A DNA stretch of 64,000 nt from Cerrena zonata. Its lineage: Eukaryota > Basidiomycota > Agaricomycetes > Polyporales > Cerrenaceae. The first letter of the stretch is position 1. The number at the start of each line of letters is the position of its first letter. The notes under the pieces are model-generated. The model saw only the letters and a list, made by a program, of their open reading frames with translations. It was not told the DNA's origin and made no database searches. This document shows, piece by piece, positions 44,196 through 54,425 of this stretch. The position numbers were made by a program, and so were the translations under genes. The stretch lies in NCBI GenBank assembly GCA_038087015.1, contig JASBNA010000027.1, positions 489,097 to 553,096 of the forward strand, read 5' to 3'.

Positions 44196-45263
44196 TCATG
44201 AACGGGAAGAAGCCGATCTCTTTCTAGACTTGCTTTCGTTCAAATGCTCGGACTCCAGTTTGATTTCCGGAGTATTATAAGATTGTAATTTTTTATAAGA
44301 TTTTCTTTCTAATTCACGTTTTGTTATGATATCCATTAATAAACTTTTCAACTCGTTATTTTCGTTTATGAGCTCTATTTTGATTCGTTCATTATCGTTA
44401 AATTTACCCAATAAGTAATTGAACTCTTTACAAAGTTTAAGATATGTTGTTTTCAAAGTGGTAAACGTCGACATCAATTTACTAGTATTCATCATTGAAT
44501 TTTTAATACTAGTAATAGTTGACATATTAACCGACGAAGAAGAATTTTTTTCTTCTTGAGTTGCATTTTTTGAATTTTTATATTTTTTATTAGTTTCATC
44601 TTCTTGAGAAGATACACTGCTGGTAACTGTATCCGGAGAATCAAAAGGAGATAAATTCGATGGAGATGCTGAAGATGAGAGTGCTGATAACTCATTATTC
44701 GAATTATGGCTATTATGAATTGGAATGCTAACGTTTTGTTCTCCTCCATAAGAATGGACTAGTGAACTATATGCATGATTGGAAGGATTATGACTATTTG
44801 GTATTTGGTTGGATACCATGACTAAATTTTTAGGTAACTCTTTTGAAGAGTTTGATGCAGTGTTGGAATCATTAAATTCATTCAAGTTTAATAAAACTCG
44901 ATTGATTTCATCATTAAGAAGATCTTCCGAATTAGGATTATTTAAAAGTTGTTGATTGGTATTAATTGATCCATTGGGATAAGTATATTGCTTATTGAAT
45001 GCATTTATAGTGGCACGATTAACATTAGTATAATGTTGAATTGGCTGATTCACTCTTTGATTATATTGATTATGAGGTTGTTGTGGTGGTGGTGTGGGAT
45101 AACTTAAATTATTTGAAGGTTGTTGTAAATGGTTTTGATTTTGTAGTTCCATCATTAATCGATTAAATGCAGCATCTTCCTCCACATCCACGTACTCATT
45201 ATATCTTACCCTTTTCAAGGCAGGTTCCAAATTCTCCACCTTTATGGATGTTGATGCTGGCAT
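44196..45263 (-). CDS. Ser/Asn-rich protein with C-terminal coiled coil, possible regulator
   Basis: ATG at 45263 gives 355 residues (MPASTSIKVENLEPALKRVR). The middle is Asn/Gln/Ser/Pro-rich (PTPPPQQPHNQYNQRV). The C-terminal third is helical: SIKNSMMNTSKLMSTFTTLK, then a heptad-like NDNERIKIELINENNELKSL, followed by a basic Ser/Arg tail (SKSRKRSASSRS). No DNA-binding domain that I recognise is present. The 1.28-kb gap upstream is by far the longest promoter in the yeast part, which in yeasts often marks regulators of morphology or differentiation; that is inference. Confidence 0.65.
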   Translation of the reverse strand: MPASTSIKVENLEPALKRVRYNEYVDVEEDAAFNRLMMELQNQNHLQQPSNNLSYPTPPPQQPHNQYNQRVNQPIQHYTNVNRATINAFNKQYTYPNGSINTNQQLLNNPNSEDLLNDEINRVLLNLNEFNDSNTASNSSKELPKNLVMVSNQIPNSHNPSNHAYSSLVHSYGGEQNVSIPIHNSHNSNNELSALSSSASPSNLSPFDSPDTVTSSVSSQEDETNKKYKNSKNATQEEKNSSSSVNMSTITSIKNSMMNTSKLMSTFTTLKTTYLKLCKEFNYLLGKFNDNERIKIELINENNELKSLLMDIITKRELERKSYKKLQSYNTPEIKLESEHLNESKSRKRSASSRS

Positions 45264-46540
45264 TATTTTTTTTTTTCTTTTTTCGAGTTTTTACCTTTCT
45301 ATTCCGAGTTATTGCAGAACCAAAAGAATCAATTTAAACAAGACGATTAGATCAAACCTTTTTAAATACTTTGAGATGAGATGAGGTTTTTCGTACTAAT
45401 TTTTTTTAGCAGTTTTTTTGTGGAACACTAAAGTTTTCGCAGACACAAAATATCAACAAGTTCAATTCAATACTTTGAAAAGGTAATGGATTGGATGTAG
45501 AATGGTCAGGAAATGTTCAATGTAGTAGTAAGTCGAAAGTAGTTATACTTAAGTTTTCCTTTATTACTTTTGTTTTTTATTTTATTTTTTTGATTCTTTG
45601 ACAAGATATTTAGACGTATTTATGTAAGAAGATAACCCCGAAATCCAAGGTATTTAAATGAAGCAAGATCAAATTCGGATTTGAAATCAAAGCCTGTAAC
45701 CGTTTCTCCTATTTGGGAACACTTAAAAGTGATTGGAGAGTTAGCTTAATACCCATTGAACAGCAAAGCAAAACAAACCGAATAAGAAAGAAAAAAGCTA
45801 GCCACAATCCAACAAAGGACGAATCAACAACCAAAGGTTAATACTAGTAGCTCTCGGAATAGACTATCGATAAAGGGTAATTTACACCCTTCCAAAAAAA
45901 GTCCAGATCAAGGAATTGCCTTCTTCCATTTCCTACCGTAATTCTTGTTTTGGGACTTAAGACTAAGTTATGCATGAAAAACATAAAAATTAATGTATTG
46001 TTTCTATAACCGTTGAAACATCCCGTCAAAAAGTCTATTACGAAGGATAACAAAGTAAGCGAGCAATAAAGATGTTAGACGGATAACAGAATGATGATCT
46101 ATTAAAGTTTTGTTAAACTTTCTTTTTGCTGTATTTAATTTCTCGAGTGAATTAATTGGTTACTTGAACTAAGCAACCGTTTGGATCAAAATTAAGAATT
46201 TTTAAAATCCTCATTCCAACTCTCGACTTCAAGTTTAATTTTGCAAAAGAAACTACATTGCACAATAGTAGTTAATTGAGCTATGCCATAATAATAATAA
46301 ATATATCGGTAATGATCAGAATTGAAAAAAAAAAAATTATATACAAAAATAACAATGATTTGAATAAAAAGAATAATTATTCAACCGTTCAAATAATGCA
46401 ATAAAAATATCTGGGTAAATAAAGAAAACTTAGAACTAAAAACACAATGCAATTTGTAAAAGACATGAATATGGTAATAATTGGGATTATTGACATAAAA
46501 TAAAATGCATAGAAACTCATCTGGGTACCAAGATACCCGA
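45264..46540. promoter_or_regulatory. Long (1.28 kb) intergenic region upstream of the Ser/Asn-rich gene
   Basis: No gene is supported; a 69-codon ORF near 45844-46053 has no protein-like features. It is AT-rich with several T- and A-runs (45268, 45402, 45580, 46325). It is also downstream of UPS2, so it may hold a long 5' leader for the minus-strand gene. Confidence 0.5.
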
Positions 46541-47184
46541 TTATTTGAAGACATTTTTCAATTTTGAAACTTCATCCAAGATATCACTGGTTTTTTCGCT
46601 AACATCATTAATATCTTTCATGATTGAGTTACTAACTCCATTAACGAAAACGCCCGATTCATCCCATTTTTCCGTTAAAACTTTAAAACACTTTCAAACC
46701 CCATTTTACCCTTTAAAGCATTTTGGCCAAATCTTTCCACTGACCATTCTTCAATTTTATCACAAATTTTAGATAATGATGCAAAAGCAGTAAACTCGGC
46801 TTCTTGATGGAAATTAGTCTTATTTTTGGGTAATTGGAAATCTGGAGAATAAATAACGGTTTCTTTACATAACAAAAGATGATTCATCGTTAAATTAGAT
46901 GATTTCATAATCAATTTTTTACTAGTCAAATCGACTTCACTGATTTCTCGAACATAACTATATTCTTCTCCACCAACTAAGTATCCCAACCATCTAGGAA
47001 TCGGTTGTTTACAGGCAATTAATCTCTCAGACCTTAATACGTTCTTTTCATAATCAATTTCACGACTTAAAGTATCAACAGAAACAACGTGGGTCGATAT
47101 CTCATTAGGATACTTCTGCCAATTGGCCGCTGTAACTTGCTCCCATGAATAATTGAAGAAATGGTTCGTACTGAATAACCTCAT
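46541..47184 (-). CDS. UPS2: Mitochondrial PRELI/MSF1-family lipid transfer protein Ups2 (one frameshift)
   Basis: Ups2 with Mdm35 carries phosphatidylserine across the intermembrane space for conversion to phosphatidylethanolamine. ATG at 47184 starts MRLFSTNHFFNYSWEQVTAA, then NWQKYPNEISTHVVSVDTL, PRWLGYLVGGEEYSYVRE, SSNLTMNHLLLCKETVIYSP and GQNALKGKMGFESVL, all close to Ups2. The frame hits a stop at 46675, but the adjacent frame continues the expected helical tail (LTEKWDESGVFVNG, then MKDINDVSEKTSDILDEVSK) to a stop at 46541. One missing base near 46680 explains it. The corrected product is about 215 residues. A UPS1 or UPS3 orthologue is less likely. Confidence 0.9.
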
Positions 47185-47606
47185 TATTGATTTTTGTATG
47201 TAAATTAACTTGGTATATGATTTTCAATTATTTGTTTTTCTTTTATTGGACTTTACGATACTTTTCTTCGTCTAATACGTGCCTAGTAACTCTCTATATG
47301 CCCTCTAACACCGATATCTTCAAATCAATAAGAAGAAAGAGTAGTTTCTTCTTCTTTATAAACGTCCTGTGACAGTTATAGACTCTTTTTTTTTTTTTTT
47401 TTTTTTTTTTTGATTTGTGTGGATAACTTTTCACTGAGGCAAAACTCATCGGTTGATACCGGAGACTCATTTCTTTTGTCGCTTTAGTAATTGGTCTGCG
47501 AGCCTTTTCTTTTTGTTTGTTTTTTTTTGGCCCGTACATCCGGGGGAGGGTATTAGGTTGCAACCAAAAGGGTTACTCTATGTACATTATATTAAGCATT
47601 TATAGT
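47185..47606. other. UPS2 promoter and 3' region of the AT-hook gene
   Basis: 422 bp with a run of 26 T at 47386-47411. No gene seen. Confidence 0.45.
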
Positions 47607-50600
47607 CTAATATCTAAGCATTGTGATTTCGTCGTCGTCGTCGTCGTCGTCGTCATCCGAAAACGCAGCAATATATTTGGTGGGCGATTGGGAAATGGGT
47701 CTGGATGTGATGTTGGTATCTGGATCACTTTGATCCAAGTCAGAGTCGGAGTCAAGAATAAGAGAACTGGCTGCCAATGGCTTGATATCGTTAGTTTGGC
47801 GTTTTGCGGCCTTCTTATCTAAGGTCCTGCTAGACCTTCTGGTCTTGGTGGGTGAGATAACTGGTGAGTTGGTTGCAGACGGGGTTGAAAGATTAGGTAC
47901 CCTTCTTAGTTCAAGTCTGGGAGATACGCTGGTTGGGGGTTTGTTTAGTCTACGACGTTTTGTCGGGGTGATTCTGGTGACTTCTTCGTCTGGGGTTTCT
48001 GATCCTGAATCCTGAGTTGATACCTGGGTTGATACCTGAGTTGGGTTTTCAGATGGGCGTTTTCTGGTTGGAATTATCTCCAAAGAGTTTCCCGTGACAC
48101 TGCTGGCGTCACTGTCACTGCTATCACTGACGGAAACGGCTTTTACTTCTTCAACTTTTCTTTTGGGCCTGCCAACAGGTCGTTTCTCTTTCACCTCGAC
48201 TATTTTTGTCCTTGGTCGCCCAACAGGCCTCTTAACAACTGGATCAGTTTTGGTTTTGGGCCGGCCCCTTTTTTTCGGTGGTCCCTTGGGTGTGATTGGA
48301 TTCACCCGAGGCCTTCCCCTTTTCTTCTTTTCAATTGGCTGGCCAGTTGATGCATCAAGGGCGTCTGGACTGGCAGATTTAGATGTAGAAATTGGTTCTG
48401 AACCGGGCTTCTTTGGACGATCAGGTCCTCGCTTATCATTTGTCTTCTTCGTGGTTTCCTTTTTCTTTTTAGTTTCATAATCTTTCAAGAGCCTCTTCAT
48501 TTCAATTTCAGAATCCAGTTCAGAATCACTCAGATCACTGCTCAGATCACTACTCAGGTCACTGCTCAGATCGCTGCTCAGATCGCTGCTCAGATCGCTG
48601 CTCAGATCACTGCTCAGATCGCTGCTCAGATCGCTGCTCAGATCACTGCTCAGATCACTGCTCAGGTCGCTGCTCAGATCACTGCTCAGGTCGCTGCTCA
48701 GGTCACTGCTCAGGTCGCTGCTCAGATCACTACTCAGTTTGTTCTTGTTCAGCTTTTTATCGTCCAGCTTTTTATCGTCCAGCTTTTTATCGTCCAGCTT
48801 TTTATCGTCCAGCTTTTTATCGTCCAGCTTTTTATCGTTAGGCTCTTTCTCGTTTAGATTGCTCTCTTTCTGTCCCAGTTCCTCATCACTCAGATCATCA
48901 CTCAGGTCATCACTCAGATCATCACTCAGGTCATCACTCAGATCATCACTCAGATCATCACTCAGGTCACTGCTCAGGTCATCAGAACTATTGTCATCTT
49001 TTTTTGGAGAGTTTTCGTCTAATATGGGTATCCTTTGGCTTTCTTTTGGCTTCTTCGACAATTGACTCCCATCGTCTATAGCTTTCTTTTTGCCAGGCCC
49101 TGATATTGGTTGTTTCTCTTGATTCTGTTTTGCATCATCCTGCTCATCATCACTCAGATCACTACTCAGATCACTACTCAGATCACTGCTCAGGTCACTG
49201 CTCAGATCACTGCTCAGTTTGTTCTCATCCAGCTTTTTCTTGTTCAGCTTTTCATCTTTGGGCTCTTTCTCGTTAGGTTTGCCCTCTTTCTCTCCCAGTT
49301 CCTCATCACTCAGATCGTCACTCAGGTCATCGCTCAGGTCATCGCTCAGATCATCACTCAGATCATCACTCAGATCATCACTCAGGTCACTTGAGCTCAG
49401 ATCATCACTCAGGTCACTTGAACTCAGATCATCACTCTGCTTGTTAGTCGGCTTTGGGTTCAGTTGAGCGTCTTTCAGATAGTCCTCACGAGATTTTTCA
49501 TTAGCCTTTTTATCTTCTATTCCTTCGCTCAGTTCATTCAGTTGATCCAGTTCATTATTCAGTTCATTATCACTTTGTCTGTCTTTGCTGATATCATTGG
49601 CTTTCTTTTTCCGCTTACCGTCACTCAGTTCTTCACTACTTTTATCCAGCTCATCACTCAGTTCAACAGCTTCACTCAGTTCTTCATTAAGCCTATCCTT
49701 GGGCCCTTTCTCTTTCAGTTGTTTCCTAGTTGATTCTTCATCAGTTTGCTCGTTTGTATTTTCCTTCTGTTCATCTTCACTCAGATTTTCACCACTCTCA
49801 CCTAGCACATGACCCAGTTTATTATTATCTGAGGTAGGTTTGTACTTTTCGTCTTTTTCTTTCTGTAAAGTGTCAGCCGGCTTTTTATTACTGATGTTCG
49901 TTTTCTTCAGATTGTTCTTATTGAAATTGTTGGAGTCTTTAGCTTCACTTATTGTATGGATTGATTTTTCCGTATCATTTTTTTCTTGTAAGCTATCCGA
50001 ATCATTCAGACTATTCAGTTTTTCTTCTTGATCCTCAACCTCCTCAGTATCAGTTAAATCAATGAGTTCTGTTACAACAGAAGGTGCTTTTCTTCTAGAT
50101 CTACGAGTTGTGGGTCTCGGCTTGAAGGCTTCCTGTTTATCCTCCAAATAAGATTCGTAAAACTCCTTGAAAGCCGATCTGGTTCTTCTGGAAATCCGTA
50201 AATTGTTCTTAAGAACTTTGTTAGAAAATTTTTTGGAAGTAGTTTGGATTAATAATTCTACTACATTATTGCAAATTTGACTTATTGGAGCATTGGGCTT
50301 TGATTCCAAACTTACTGACAGTCCTGTAAATGAAGCATTCTCTGTGTTCTCCTTCTCTGGAGCTGGTGCCTTTTGAAGTCTGCTTCCTCTTATCGGAGTC
50401 TTTTTAACTTCAGTTTCAGCTTCCTCTAAGTTTTCATTTTCTTCGTCAGTGAAGCTCTGAACGAATAAATCGTTGTCTGATGTTCCTGCTGGGGTATTTT
50501 CATCTTCTTTCTCATTCTCGTTAGTCTCCATATAGGCATCTGCGTTCGAAGAATTGGTATTCAGAGGAGCATCTTGCTCTTCGGTATCACCTTGCTCTCC

Positions 50601-50968
50601 TTCGGTATTCACATCAACCATGTCAATATCAGCGTCGTCGTGGTCTTCTTCAACGTCAGAGTTTGAGTTAGTTCTCAGTTCAGAAGCGTGGTCAGAGTCT
50701 TCAATTTCTATTTCTTCTATAACTTCTACCTCATCATCTTGATCGTCGCTCATATCGGATACGTTTTCAGGGGTATATTGCATCTCGAATTGATTAGGTC
50801 CACTATATTATCCGAGCTGTATTGCATTTTCGACTTGTCCTCATAGGGTTGAGCTAAAAGATTATCATAAAGAGCATTTTTCAAAAGGCCTGGTGAAATG
50901 GCAGAGTTTGGTATTTTAGATGCAAGTTTAAACAAACAGTCTTTCGTCTTTTTTTCAAACGATTCCAT
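47607..50968 (-). CDS. Repetitive acidic AT-hook protein (one frameshift)
   Basis: A frame from ATG 50968 (MESFEKKTKDCLFKLASKIP) runs to 50750, overlapping a frame from about 50795 to 47607; one indel near 50790 joins them into about 1,120 residues. The N-terminal part is acidic, followed by a basic patch (RISRRTRSAFKEFYESYLED). The centre is built of repeats: (DDLS)n, a linker with NEKEP and KL(D/N)xxK units, then (SSDL)n, the whole module occurring twice. The C-terminal part has four AT-hook-like motifs (KKRGRPRVNP, PKKRGRPKTK, RPVGRPRTK, RPVGRPKRK) and ends in an Asp run. A nuclear, chromatin-binding role is inferred from the AT-hooks. No family recognised. Confidence 0.75.
48520..49440 (-). 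repeat. In-frame 12-bp and 15-bp coding tandem repeats
   Basis: 12-bp units (CTCAGATCACTG-like on the plus strand) encode SSDL or DDLS, and 15-bp units (AGCTTTTTATCGTCC) encode DDKKL. Blocks are 48520-48735 (SSDL), 48750-48840 (DDKKL), 48885-48985 (DDLS), 49150-49220 (SSDL) and 49305-49430 (DDLS). All keep the frame, so copy number can change without breaking the protein. Confidence 0.85.
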
Positions 50969-51002
50969 AATAACAAATTTGTATTATGTTTTGAAGATGA
51001 AC

Positions 51003-52451
51003 TTAGCACCCAGAACTGCAGTATCTTCGAGGTATTTGTTTATAAAAGTGCTCATCATTAGATTTTTGGTTATCTTCATTTTCATCCAATCTACCACATG
51101 CAATGATTAATTGATATAATCTTTTATAAGTTTCACTCACGATGAAATTTCGAATGAACTTCATATAGAATTTTTTGATACTGACGGCTATATCAATCTC
51201 CGTTAATATTTTATTATCTTTCATAACGAGATTTAAAAAGTCTTGTTTAACTTGTAATTGAAGCATTTGATTAAAACCCCATTCATATGGCAATTTAAAT
51301 CTTTTCTTTTTTGAAATATGATGTCCTTTTTTATAGTTGACAAATCTATTTACCCTAATTAAAGTAATATTTTGGAAAGATTCAAGACTGTTTGTAATGA
51401 AATGACAGGAATAATGGTCTATAACAATGGCAATTTTTCTATTGGAATCCAAGGTCAATAAAAGGTCCCATTCTTTTAAATACTTAGAAAAAGCAACTTG
51501 TGAGTTGATACCATTGGCTTCATATAGATAATTATTTCGTGTAAGAACTTCACGATCATGAGAAGCATTGGTGATGATCAAGGGTTTATGGAATTCAGTA
51601 CCAGGATAATTACCAGCGATTCCCAAAGTTAAAAGAGTTGGGATATTACCGTTATTATTCGCATCCTGTGAACGAGCTCTTTGTCCATTCACAATATCTT
51701 TTGATAAAAGTTTTAAATTATCAAGATCGAAAACTACTTCATCGAAGAAGAAGATATCTTTTGCTGGGAAATTTTGAATCTTCGAGATGATGGTTTTCCG
51801 TTGTTCTTCAAAAGGAGACGTTATATTGAAAATTCTTGCAACTTTATGGTCTTTTTTCAAATCTTGTCGAACTGTTTCGAGTTGCTGAAGAAGAAAAGGG
51901 GCAAGACGGGTGATTATAAATGATTTGATTAATTTTTCCAGATTAACAGAAATAAATTGGTTATCTAATTTGAATTGGGATTGATAGCCAATGAAAATGT
52001 TATAGATATTGTCGCCATTATTCCCAATTGAAGTATTAGTTTTAAATACTGAATCAAAAAGGTGGTGAACAGTAGCTTTTATTGCGAGATAATTTTCCTC
52101 AATGAGTCTAACCAGAGAGTCATCAGGTAATAAATTGTAAAGTTGAGTGATGTTTCTTTCATTGGGGAAATACAACGAGGCCTTTTCCAAGACTTCAACT
52201 CTTGAATTGTATGATCTCAACAATTCCGATGTAGATGGAATATCCGAAGCTTTGATAGAGCCAATAGGAATTGACGACATATACTCAGAAAGTATTCTTT
52301 CTCTAGAGTTAGCGTTGTATTTAATGTCGGTTTTTAACTTATGGACATGGTATTTCAAGACTTTGAAAACAAGCTCATCCACGGTTTGTACGGGATCTAA
52401 GCTCATCAACAGAGGGGGGTGGAGATGACGGAAGGTATACATGTTTACCAT
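51003..52451 (-). CDS. CENP-B/PDC2-like domesticated DDE protein
   Basis: Pdc2 of S. cerevisiae is a transcription factor derived from a pogo-type transposase. Here ATG candidates are 52451, 52442 and 52406; the last (MSLDPVQTVDELVFK) lies where yeast-like sequence begins. The DDE-like region has IFFFDEVVFDLDNL (first acidic residue), TLGIAGNYPGTEFHKPLIIT, YLKEWDLLLTLDSNRKIAIV, VIDHYSCHFI (second acidic residue) and LPYEWGFNQMLQLQVKQDF, where Pdc2 has LPFNWG. The usual third Asp of active transposases is not visible, suggesting loss of catalysis. At about 465-483 residues it lacks the long Ser/Asn tail of Pdc2. Its last residues may be out of frame, since an adjacent frame (MMSTFINKYLEDTAVLGAKF) looks more natural. 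It ends 35 bp before the AT-hook gene start. Confidence 0.65.
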   Translation of the reverse strand: MVNMYTFRHLHPPLLMSLDPVQTVDELVFKVLKYHVHKLKTDIKYNANSRERILSEYMSSIPIGSIKASDIPSTSELLRSYNSRVEVLEKASLYFPNERNITQLYNLLPDDSLVRLIEENYLAIKATVHHLFDSVFKTNTSIGNNGDNIYNIFIGYQSQFKLDNQFISVNLEKLIKSFIITRLAPFLLQQLETVRQDLKKDHKVARIFNITSPFEEQRKTIISKIQNFPAKDIFFFDEVVFDLDNLKLLSKDIVNGQRARSQDANNNGNIPTLLTLGIAGNYPGTEFHKPLIITNASHDREVLTRNNYLYEANGINSQVAFSKYLKEWDLLLTLDSNRKIAIVIDHYSCHFITNSLESFQNITLIRVNRFVNYKKGHHISKKKRFKLPYEWGFNQMLQLQVKQDFLNLVMKDNKILTEIDIAVSIKKFYMKFIRNFIVSETYKRLYQLIIACGRLDENEDNQKSNDEHFYKQIPRRYCSSGC

Positions 52452-53457
52452 ACGCACTGTGAGTGCGTTTCAGTACCTTCCCTGATGGAATACCTTCGCC
52501 ATCCCACAGTGAGCTGGCTGGGCGAGGAGTGTGAGTTATCGTGGTAGCAATCTCATCCAAAATTTGAAGACGACGGAGCTTGAATGCTCCCCTCCTTGAA
52601 AAGGGAATAGGCGGCCAGACCTTAATCAGTCTAGAAAAGGTATCCATCTTCTCATCGAACTGTTGATAGTTCTGTCTTGTGATACCATTGACATTGGTGC
52701 TGCAATGAACCAGATTTATAATTATTTCAGTATGAAGATAATGTACATAACTTACACATATTCCGTGGTGTAGTCAATAGCCCCCAACACAATATCAGCT
52801 CCTTGACACGGACCCGTTTCAGGGTGCTCAACGTCACCCTTCATCAACCAGGAAAGGAAATTCTCCCATCTTATTACCTTGAAGTCGAAATAATGACTAT
52901 ACTTGCGGTGCATCTCTATCACGAGGAGAAGCTAAACCGTGACACACATGATCAGCCCCATTATGACCACATAAGTGTATAACTTACCCATTTGTCGATC
53001 AAGACTCTCTTCATATGTTCTCCATCATCTAAACGTACGTCAGGATCCAGAACAGCGAAATGACCTCTGGCAGGATGGATCAAGTGCATCTCAGTGAAGC
53101 AAACGAGTGCCTCTGTGTAGAAGACATTCCTCCGCATATTGACCTCATCGCTTCTGAGATTTGGGTCTGGGATAAAATAGAGATTTTTGCAATTCTTTCT
53201 CATAATGTGAAGGTGAGAATCTCATGCGCATTATAAATGCGAGTAACACGCACATTATCGATTGCAGCTGGCTCATTTGAGGACAATGACTCGTCCGAGT
53301 CGTGATCCGAACCATCCTACCCGTCTCTGTGGTTAGTTCAACATATCAATCCTGTGGTTTACTCTCTTACTTCATCTGAAGCGTGACTCGCTGATATCGT
53401 CTTGCGTGCAGTACGCGAAACGGGGCGAGAGGTACAGATAGATTTACGAAGGGTCAT
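52375..53457 (-). CDS. Four-exon gene of filamentous-fungal type, unknown product (one frameshift)
   Basis: ATG at 53457. Exon 1 is 53371-53457 (MTLRKSICTSRPVSRTARKT). Intron 1 is 53317-53370 (54 nt; GTAAGA, CTAAC branch, TAG). Exon 2 is 53316-52988 (SDHDSDESLSSNEPAAIDN, then VRRNVF-like NMRRNVFYTEALVCFTEMHL). Intron 2 is 52932-52987 (56 nt; GTAAGT, TAG). Exon 3 is 52931-52756 (HRKYSHYFDFKVIRWENFLS). Intron 3 is 52700-52755 (56 nt; GTAAGT, CAG). Exon 4 is 52699-52375 (QQFDEKMDTFSRLIKVWPPI). All three joins keep the frame. One base seems missing in exon 2 near 53205. About 305 residues; no domain recognised. Its last codons run into the DDE gene's N-terminal region, so its real 3' end may be missing. 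Intron style is unlike the yeast genes to the left. Confidence 0.7.
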
Positions 53458-54140
53458 GTTGACTGGTTCGCTGCGATGGTGAAGATCAAGCTTCAAGAAG
53501 CGCTGTTGTTGGCCTAGGCTCGTAAAACCATCCCACTCGCAAGCCAGGCCCGCCTTCCTTTTTGGGTTTTCGGAGTTTGGAAAGGCGCGAGCTTGCGAGC
53601 GGGCTGGGCAATTAATTGGTCGCGGTTTTGGCGTGAGGGTCCTAGCGCCCGCAAGGCGCTTCGGACTTAGTCGTTTTCGCGTGATGTCTACTTTCTACGG
53701 AAATGGAATATGTGTCCCATTCACTCAAAAGTCTGAGTTTCGACACGAAAACAATATATTCTGGTAAGGAAATTTGAATTCTATCACTTGTAGCCGCTAG
53801 AGCTCACGCTACGCAAGAGAGCCTTCATAGTGAGTGAATTCGGTATCAGAGCATGCTGATCACACGAAACACCGATCGCGGTCGTTCTGTTAGGTTCAGT
53901 GTGATGTCAGTAAGGTACGTGTGATGTGTACAAACAACTATAATACGCACTGGGTCATCAGAAGCTCACCAGGTCAAAGATATCGACGATCAAGTGTCAT
54001 TTCCCCCACACCATTCAGTCCAAAAAGGCCGTTGTCAACGCGCGAGGAGGGGGGCCGAATCCCCAATGTGAACGGACGAGATCCGGCAGCTGCTCGATAC
54101 CGAAAATCCGATGTGAGAGGGTTAGGAGAGGTATCTGGAC
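53458..54140. other. Gene-poor region with inverted repeat and a primer-binding-site-like motif
   Basis: No gene supported. An imperfect inverted repeat pairs CTCGCAAGCCAGGCCCGC (about 53536-53555) with GCGAGCTTGCGAGCGGGCTG (about 53587-53606). The PBS-like motif is listed separately. Confidence 0.45.
53842..53852 (+). other. Retroelement primer-binding-site-like motif (GGTATCAGAGC)
   Basis: GGTATCAGAGC equals the core of the TGGTATCAGAGC site that pairs with the 3' end of initiator methionine tRNA in many LTR retrotransposons of plants and some fungi. No matching LTR pair or gag-pol reading frame is visible in this window, so this may be a relic or chance. Confidence 0.3.
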
Positions 54141-54144
54141 ATGG

Positions 54145-54425
54145 TAGAGGGATGGGGGAGATGGAGTTTCTGAGAGGGTAGGGAAGTGGAGATACATCTT
54201 CTGGGGCGTTGGGATGAGGTAGGCAGAGTGGTAGGAGGAGATGGGGCATCTGGAGGTGTAATAGGGGTATGTGCGAGATGGGTGTCTGGTGGGGTAGGAG
54301 AGGGGAATAGGGATGGGCGAGATGGGGTGTCTGAACAGACGGGATGGGTGAGATAGGGTATCTGGTGATAGTGGGAGTGTGTTGGTGATGGGTGGGATGG
54401 GTATCTGGAGGTGGGGGGAAGGCTG
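54145..54425. repeat. Degenerate minisatellite with GATGGG..TCTGG core
   Basis: About seven copies of a GATGGG(N)nTNTCTGG core spaced 30-50 bp apart in a G-rich background. The reverse strand reads as a Pro/His/Leu-rich ORF, which I take to be a by-product of the repeat. A second array of the same core lies at 56580-56905. Confidence 0.7.

Noticed and set aside
45844..46053. 69-codon ORF in the long promoter
   Set aside because: Short, AT-rich and without protein-like composition.
48094..50031. Several plus-strand ORFs rich in Leu/Ser/Arg or Thr/Gln opposite the AT-hook gene
   Set aside because: They are by-products of the 12-bp and 15-bp coding repeats read on the other strand.
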